From the NCBI GenBank assembly GCA_041666525.1, contig JBAYGT010000025.1, forward strand, positions 1-20,007: a stretch of DNA of 20,007 bases, in the 5' to 3' direction. The translations under genes were made by a program, and so were the position numbers. Source of the stretch: JBAXTZ01 sp041666525. GTDB taxonomy: Bacteria; Bacillota; Negativicutes; JBAXTZ01. How positions within the stretch are numbered: the stretch's first letter is position 1; every line of letters starts with the position of its first letter. Shown here piece by piece: positions 15,914 to 20,007 of the stretch. The notes below the pieces were generated by a model, which saw only the letters and a list, made by a program, of their open reading frames with translations, was not told the DNA's origin and searched no databases.

Positions 15914-16783
15914 ATGGATTACAGAAGAATTGAAATTGCCGATAAGTTAATATTTGATGAGCATTTTGCAAAATGTAACTATGAAATTTCCGAATTTACC
16001 TTTACAAATTTGTTCATGTGGCGGCGGGCCTATAATTTGATGTGGCGCCAATACAACGATGTATTATTGGTAAGAGGCATCTGGAACGATAAAGAGTTTT
16101 TCTTTTTTCCAATCGGACTATTCGATAATGCGTTGAACGCCGTCAAAGATATAAGTGCTGCGCAGGCAATTCAGTTGCGGTCAGTCCCAAATGTGGCGGT
16201 CGACGGCTTAAAAATATCAGTGCCCCAAGCGCTAATTGAACTTGCTGAAGACGATTTTGATTATGTCTATTTAACCGAAGATTTAGTTGAACTCGCGGGG
16301 CGGAATTTTGAAAAAAAACGCCATCATATCAACAAATTGCAGCGTACCTATCCGCAAATCGAATATCGCGAGTTTGATGACAATTTATTGGAAAAAATTA
16401 TTAGTCATACGGAAACTTGGTATGACGACTCACTTAGTGATGATGTGTGGTTGAATTATGAGCAAGTTGCCATAACTGATGTGTTGAGCAATTGGCGTAA
16501 ACTGAAAGTAAAAGGGGCAGCGCTGATTTTGCACGACCGGGTGGTGGCGTTTACTGTTGGTGAACAATTGAACGATACGACGGCCGTAATACACATTGAA
16601 AAAGCCGATTCGTCGATTAACGGCGCTTATCAACTGATAAATCGCGAATTTGTAAAAAACACTTGGCGAAATCTACAGTATATTAACCGGGAGGAAGATA
16701 TGGGGTTGCCGCAACTGCGGATCGCCAAACAGTCCTATCGCCCGGTGAAAATGATTGAAAAGTACGTTGTTGACATCGGCTAA
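15914..16783 (+). CDS. DUF2156 / LPG_synthase_C-like protein (GNAT-fold)
   Basis: 289 residues similar in overall pattern to the phosphatidylglycerol lysyltransferase C-terminal domain family (DUF2156): an N-terminal SEFTFTNLFMWR segment, a basic KKRHHINKL stretch, and a late acyltransferase-like region with INREEDMGLPQLRIAKQSYRPVKM. Full-length MprF has many membrane helices in front of this domain; this protein has none, so it is a soluble stand-alone form. Members may transfer aminoacyl groups from tRNA, but the role of the short form is not established. It starts 13 bases after typA with no evident ribosome site. Its last codons contain the -35 box of the greA promoter. Confidence 0.85.
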   Translation: MDYRRIEIADKLIFDEHFAKCNYEISEFTFTNLFMWRRAYNLMWRQYNDVLLVRGIWNDKEFFFFPIGLFDNALNAVKDISAAQAIQLRSVPNVAVDGLKISVPQALIELAEDDFDYVYLTEDLVELAGRNFEKKRHHINKLQRTYPQIEYREFDDNLLEKIISHTETWYDDSLSDDVWLNYEQVAITDVLSNWRKLKVKGAALILHDRVVAFTVGEQLNDTTAVIHIEKADSSINGAYQLINREFVKNTWRNLQYINREEDMGLPQLRIAKQSYRPVKMIEKYVVDIG

Positions 16784-16799
16784 CTTAACAGATTATAAT
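16770..16799 (+). promoter_or_regulatory. Sigma-A promoter of greA-lysS
   Basis: Perfect TTGACA (16770-16775) within the last codons of the DUF2156 gene, 18-base spacer, perfect TATAAT (16794-16799). Transcription would start near 16806, a leader of about 30 bases. Confidence 0.85.
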
Positions 16800-16834
16800 T
16801 CTAATATTATTTAGATAGAGAAGGAGCACTAGAA

Positions 16835-17326
16835 ATGGCTATCGAAAAACACAACTATATGACCGCGGACGGCTTTAGAGAGCTTGAGCAAGAGCTGGAT
16901 TTCAGGAAAAATGTTAAGCGCCGTGATATTAGTGAGCGATTGAACGAAGCTATAGCCTTAGGTGATATTTCTGAAAACGCCGAATACGAAGATTCAAAAA
17001 ACGAACAAGCCCTCAATGAAGGCCGAGTATTTGAATTGGAGCGAATTTTACAAAGCGCGGAAATAATTATTGTCGATTCTAGTGATAAAGATCATGTTCG
17101 TTTGGGAAGTCGTGTTATTCTGCGTGATATGGAATTAAAAGAAGATTATAAATACGAGCTTGTAGGCACTAATGAAGCCGATCCGTTGCGAAATAAAATT
17201 TCCAATGAATCACCGGTTGGAGTGGCAGTGCTTGGTAAAAAGAAAGGCAATACGATAATTATTAAAGCTCCGGCTGGAAGCTTGAAATATAAAATTGTTG
17301 CTATTGATAATAGCGCAAAAGGTTAA
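16835..17326 (+). CDS. greA: Transcript cleavage factor GreA
   Basis: Rescues backtracked RNA polymerase by stimulating its RNA cleavage. The N-terminal coiled coil (about 12-75) has at its tip GDISENAEYEDSKNEQ with the acidic pair Asp44/Glu47 that enters the polymerase channel. The C-terminal FKBP-like domain ends with SPVGVAVLGKKKGNTIIIKAPAG. 163 residues, normal length. AAGGAG lies 8 bases before the ATG. It is followed by lysS after 24 bases, a common pairing in Gram-positives. Confidence 0.97.
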   Translation: MAIEKHNYMTADGFRELEQELDFRKNVKRRDISERLNEAIALGDISENAEYEDSKNEQALNEGRVFELERILQSAEIIIVDSSDKDHVRLGSRVILRDMELKEDYKYELVGTNEADPLRNKISNESPVGVAVLGKKKGNTIIIKAPAGSLKYKIVAIDNSAKG

Positions 17327-17350
17327 TTATTGTAAATAAAAGGAAAAATG

Positions 17351-18838
17351 ATGGACAACGAAAACAATACAATTGCGGATTTTAACGAACAAATGCAAGT
17401 TCGTATTGATAAAGCGCAAATACTGGAAAGCCGCGGTTATGAAGTTTGGGCGAGTAAATATAGCCCAACGGAGCACACGAACGACATAATAAATGCTTTT
17501 GAAGAATGCGAAGGGAAGTCGGTTTGCATTGCCGGGCGGATTATGGCAACACGTGGCCACGGCAAAGCGACTTTCATACATATCCAGGATATGACCGGAA
17601 AAATCCAGGTTTATCTTCGTGCGGATCAGGTTGGTGAACAAGCCTATAGTGATTTTGTTGATTGCGTGGATATCGGCGACATTATTGGTATTGAAGGAGT
17701 CGTTTTCAAAACACAAAAGGGTGAAATCAGCATCCGCGTGGCTAAATGGACGTTTTTGTCCAAGTCGCTGCGTCCGTTGCCGGAAAAATGGCATGGCTTG
17801 ACTGATACCGAAACACGCTATCGTCAGCGCTATTTGGATTTGATATCTAATCCGGACGTGCGTGCTACGTTTGTAACCCGCATTAATATCATAAAAGAAA
17901 TGCGCCGCTGGCTGGATGATCGCGGTTTTATGGAAGTTGAAACGCCAATGATGCATCCGATCGCCGGTGGCGCCGCAGCCCGGCCGTTCATAACGCATCA
18001 CAATGCGCTCGATATGCAGCTGTTTCTGCGAATTGCTCCGGAGCTATATTTGAAGCGGCTGATTGTCGGCGGCTTCGAGAAAGTTTATGAGCTCAATCGC
18101 AATTTCCGTAATGAGGGAATTTCGATTAAGCACAATCCGGAATTCTCAATGATCGAAATTTATCAGGCCTTTGCTGATTATGAAGACATTATGCGGTTGA
18201 CCGAAGAACTTATTGCTGATGTAGCGCTGAAAGTGCTTGGTAAGACCACAATTAATTATCAAGGTACCGAGATTGAGTTAAAGGCGCCTTGGCGCCGGCT
18301 TACGATGCAAGATGCGATAAAAGAGTATGCTGATATTGATTTTGACGCCATTACATCGCTTGAACAAGCGCGTGAATTGGCAACAAAACATGAAATTGAG
18401 TTTGCAAAAAGCGACGGTGTTGGCGGAATTCTTAATTTGTTTTTCGAAAAATATTGCGAACATCATCTTATTCAACCGACCTTTATTATTGGTCATCCGA
18501 CTGAAATATCGCCGCTGGCCAAAGCCAATCGGGAACAGCCTGAACGAACTGACCGGTTCGAAGCATTTGTTTTTGGACGCGAGATTGCTAATGGCTTTAG
18601 TGAGTTAAATGATCCGATTGATCAAAAAAATCGGTTTCTCGCACAGGTGGCCAATCGTGAAGACGGTAATGATGAAGCAATGATGATGGATGACGATTTT
18701 GTAACCGCGCTCGAGTATGGTTTGCCGCCTACCGGCGGGTTGGGGATCGGCGTTGACCGGATAGTAATGTTTTTGACTGATAGTCATTCCATTCGTGATG
18801 TAATTTTGTTTCCACATATGCGTCACAAACAAAATTAG
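17351..18838 (+). CDS. lysS: Lysine--tRNA ligase, class II
   Basis: Charges tRNA-Lys. The N-terminal OB-fold anticodon-binding domain runs about 55-155 (SVCIAGRIMATRGHGKATFIHIQD). The catalytic core has motif 1 (RRWLDDRGFMEVETPMM), motif 2 (YELNRNFRNEGISIKHNPEFSMIE) and motif 3 (GLPPTGGLGIGVDRIVM). 495 residues, normal. Two ATG codons are adjacent (17348 and 17351); the second lies 6 bases after AAAGGA and is preferred, though the first is possible. It is likely cotranscribed with greA and with tRNA-Arg downstream. Confidence 0.97.
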   Translation: MDNENNTIADFNEQMQVRIDKAQILESRGYEVWASKYSPTEHTNDIINAFEECEGKSVCIAGRIMATRGHGKATFIHIQDMTGKIQVYLRADQVGEQAYSDFVDCVDIGDIIGIEGVVFKTQKGEISIRVAKWTFLSKSLRPLPEKWHGLTDTETRYRQRYLDLISNPDVRATFVTRINIIKEMRRWLDDRGFMEVETPMMHPIAGGAAARPFITHHNALDMQLFLRIAPELYLKRLIVGGFEKVYELNRNFRNEGISIKHNPEFSMIEIYQAFADYEDIMRLTEELIADVALKVLGKTTINYQGTEIELKAPWRRLTMQDAIKEYADIDFDAITSLEQARELATKHEIEFAKSDGVGGILNLFFEKYCEHHLIQPTFIIGHPTEISPLAKANREQPERTDRFEAFVFGREIANGFSELNDPIDQKNRFLAQVANREDGNDEAMMMDDDFVTALEYGLPPTGGLGIGVDRIVMFLTDSHSIRDVILFPHMRHKQN

Positions 18839-18857
18839 GAGTGCGCGGCTCTGTTTA

Positions 18858-18934
18858 GCGTTTGTAGCTCAGGTGGATAGAGCAGCGGTTTCCTAAACCG
18901 GAGGTCGGGGGTTCGAATCCCTCCAGGCGCACCA
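18858..18934 (+). tRNA. tRNA-Arg (anticodon CCU)
   Basis: A 77-base cloverleaf. The acceptor is GCGTTTG/CAGGCGC with two G-U pairs; the D-stem is GCTC/GAGC; the anticodon loop is TTCCTAA (18890-18896, anticodon CCT at 18892-18894); the T-stem is GGGGG/CCCTC. The outer anticodon-stem pair is G27-G43, a mismatch. CCA is encoded. It starts 19 bases after lysS with no good promoter between them, so it probably rides on the greA-lysS transcript. Confidence 0.95.
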
Positions 18935-18942
18935 ATGAATAT

Positions 18943-18972
18943 AAGGCTTCGTGAATTTTCACGAAGCCTTTT
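18943..18972 (+). terminator. Intrinsic terminator after tRNA-Arg
   Basis: A perfect 12-bp stem (18943-18954 with 18959-18970), a 4-base loop and a short T-run. It ends the greA-lysS-tRNA transcript. The next 130 bases up to the acetyltransferase gene hold only a possible promoter. Confidence 0.88.
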
Positions 18973-19047
18973 GTATTGCTAGGTATCTAATGTGGTATCC
19001 AATCTTTGGACGAGGTTAGTAATTTAAATTATTTTTCAGACGGGTTA

Positions 19048-19056
19048 TGCTAATAT
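19048..19056 (+). promoter_or_regulatory. Possible extended -10 promoter of the acetyltransferase gene
   Basis: TGC-TAATAT (19048-19056) is an extended -10-like element 48 bases before the GTG start, in AT-rich sequence. No clear -35 is seen. Confidence 0.35.
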
Positions 19057-19103
19057 AAAGTACTGCCAACATTGCCAACATGACTATATATGGAGGATAG
19101 GAC

Positions 19104-19571
19104 GTGCAGAACAAGGAATATTCATTCCATTACGCCGAGATGAATGACATTGATTCGTTAATGAACCTGATTGAAATGGTTCGGGGGAGTTTTCCGGCGC
19201 TGGAGACGGCTGAACAAATGAGCGACTGTAAGCAGATAGTCATCACGTGCATGAATTGTCAGACTGCTTTATGTATGAAACATAACGCGGAAATTGTCGG
19301 AATACTGTTGTTTTCGGCTGAATCAGCTGAATTGATTTTTCTGGCGGTTCATCCGGGGCATAGGCGAAAGGGAATCGCTGAAGTCTTGATAGAGAAAATG
19401 CTGGCTCTGATTCTAGAAGATGCAGAAATATCAGTCTGTACTTTTAGAGAGAATGATATTAAAGGGAAAGGCCCAAGAGCCCTATATAAAAAATTCGGAT
19501 TTCGAGAAGCAGAGCTGGTGACGCTATATGATTATCCGTTTCAAAAATTAGTCTTGCGGCGCAAGCAGTAA
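19104..19571 (+). CDS. GNAT family N-acetyltransferase
   Basis: 155 residues with the acetyl-CoA-binding motif A of the GNAT fold: strand LIFLAV (77-82), then HPGHRRKGIA (83-92, the R-R-x-G-I-A pyrophosphate loop), followed by a helix. The C-terminal ALYKKFGF (127-133) is the usual motif B. The acceptor (protein, amine or small molecule) cannot be told. The N-terminal half has several cysteines (42, 49, 52, 57), including C-M-N-C, more than is common; whether they bind metal is open. The start is GTG with GGAGG 7 bases before. It stands alone after a strong terminator. Confidence 0.88.
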   Translation: MQNKEYSFHYAEMNDIDSLMNLIEMVRGSFPALETAEQMSDCKQIVITCMNCQTALCMKHNAEIVGILLFSAESAELIFLAVHPGHRRKGIAEVLIEKMLALILEDAEISVCTFRENDIKGKGPRALYKKFGFREAELVTLYDYPFQKLVLRRKQ

Positions 19572-19604
19572 GAACTCAAAATACTGATAATTAATTGTAG
19601 CGCA

Positions 19605-19616
19605 CACGTATACGTG
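19605..19616. repeat. 12-bp perfect palindrome CACGTATACGTG
   Basis: A perfect self-complementary 12-mer between the acetyltransferase stop and the putative ncRNA promoter, 63 bases before the -35 box. Function unknown; the position would suit an upstream regulator site. Confidence 0.4.
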
Positions 19617-19620
19617 AGGC

Positions 19621-19670
19621 GATTTGCGGTGGTTGCGAAAAAAACTTGCAAATCTTTTGAATTATTTTTT
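19621..19670 (+). terminator. Possible weak terminator after the acetyltransferase gene
   Basis: A perfect 7-bp stem GATTTGC (19621-19627) / GCAAATC (19648-19654) with a long 20-base loop is followed by TTTT and another T6 run. The long loop and AT-rich stem make it weak. Confidence 0.35.
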
Positions 19671-19678
19671 AAAATTGC

Positions 19679-19707
19679 TTGACAGGAATAGAAATGAGTG
19701 GTAAACT
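19679..19707 (+). promoter_or_regulatory. Strong sigma-A promoter of the putative structured RNA
   Basis: Perfect TTGACA (19679-19684), 17-base spacer, TAAACT (19702-19707). Start expected near 19714. No ribosome site or credible gene follows within the window. Confidence 0.8.
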
Positions 19708-19713
19708 ATACCT

Positions 19714-20007
19714 CGCCCTCAGGGACAGGTTGCTAACTACAACTGAAAACCTGAGAGCCGACCAGCGGGTTGAAGCCTTATAAACCTTGTGTTTGTAAGC
19801 TGTTCGCTGGAAGTATCCGCCCCGCAAATGCTGTTGGTGAATACAAGTTAGTTCATCAATATAAAGCGATCGTAGCAACGACGTTGAACAGCAAGAGCGC
19901 TCGTGAACAAAAAGGCAGCGAGTTAGCATCGGGGAAAGGAACCTGCAACCACCGGCAGACGAGAAACGTAGGCTGACGGTGCGAAGCGCAGTTCGGGTAA
20001 AGAAACC
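19714..20007 (+). ncRNA. Putative large structured non-coding RNA (5' part, truncated by window end)
   Basis: About 294 bases follow a near-consensus promoter without a supported gene. The stretch can form a 6-bp stem CTCAGG/CCTGAG (19718-19723 with 19750-19755); a two-part hairpin CCAGCG/CGCTGG (19762-19767 with 19805-19810) enclosing CTTATAAAC/GTTTGTAAG (19777-19785 with 19791-19799); a 7-bp long-range stem TGCTGTT/AACAGCA (19829-19835 with 19887-19893); and a small TGCG-aag-CGCA hairpin (19980-19990). Unpaired purine-rich motifs repeat (CGGGGAAAGGAACC, CGGGTAAAGAAACC). It is not tmRNA, RNase P, SRP RNA, 16S rRNA or a riboswitch class I can recognise. The raiA RNA family, or another large Firmicutes RNA (ROOL, GOLLD, OLE), is possible but unproven. 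It could also be a long leader of a gene beyond the window. Confidence 0.55.

Noticed and set aside
17327..18001. Minus-strand open frame of 224 codons opposite lysS
   Set aside because: It lies wholly opposite well-supported synthetase sequence, has no ribosome site and an odd composition; it is a shadow frame.
18858..19000. tRNA-Arg as an integration (attachment) site
   Set aside because: No repeat of the tRNA 3' end, no integrase and no change in gene character downstream were seen. A short GGTATC repeat at about 18982-18999 is too brief to mean much.
19770..19976. Plus-strand frame of 68 codons within the putative ncRNA
   Set aside because: It starts at a TTG with no ribosome site, lies inside strong base-paired arms and has no recognisable protein pattern; RNA is the better reading.

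Overview
The window looks like ordinary chromosome of a Bacillota (Firmicutes) species. The evidence is strong AGGAGG-type ribosome binding sites, several near-consensus sigma-A promoters, intrinsic terminators, tRNA genes with encoded CCA, frequent GTG/TTG starts, a KimA-type potassium permease and a lipoprotein peptide-binding protein. A biotin-free OadA/PycB-type carboxyltransferase subunit would fit an anaerobe such as a member of the Negativicutes, but I cannot fix the taxon from sequence alone. Nothing looks like a transposon, prophage or CRISPR array.

Layout. Positions 145-7101 are a minus-strand block: a complete oligopeptide/dipeptide ABC importer in the order permease B, permease C, ATPase D, ATPase F, then a carboxyltransferase alpha-type subunit, then the solute-binding lipoprotein and a terminator. 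An internal promoter lies just before the carboxyltransferase gene, and an 18-bp perfect palindrome lies in the main promoter region near 7130. From 7266 everything reads on the plus strand. First comes a consensus promoter driving tRNA-Pro(UGG) and tRNA-Gly(UCC) with their own terminator. A tight five-gene unit follows (7561-14053): a double-domain NitT/TauT-type ABC permease, its ATPase with an extra C-terminal domain, a KimA-like K+ importer, endonuclease III (nth) and an RMD1/DUF155 protein, ending in a clear terminator. Next are typA/bipA with a DUF2156 gene, then greA-lysS-tRNA-Arg(CCU) ending in a strong terminator, then a GNAT acetyltransferase.

The last 330 bases (from about 19679) have a near-consensus promoter but no convincing gene. 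They contain several long-range stems and purine-rich motifs, and look like the 5' part of a large structured non-coding RNA cut off by the window edge. This is the best candidate for something unusual here.

How the genes work together: the first operon imports peptides and may link them to C3/C4 acid (pyruvate/oxaloacetate/methylmalonyl-CoA) metabolism. The middle operon pairs two membrane transport systems (K+ and an unknown ABC substrate without a binding protein) with a DNA repair glycosylase and a membrane-anchored protein of unknown role. The right part is housekeeping translation and transcription (TypA, GreA, LysRS, tRNA).
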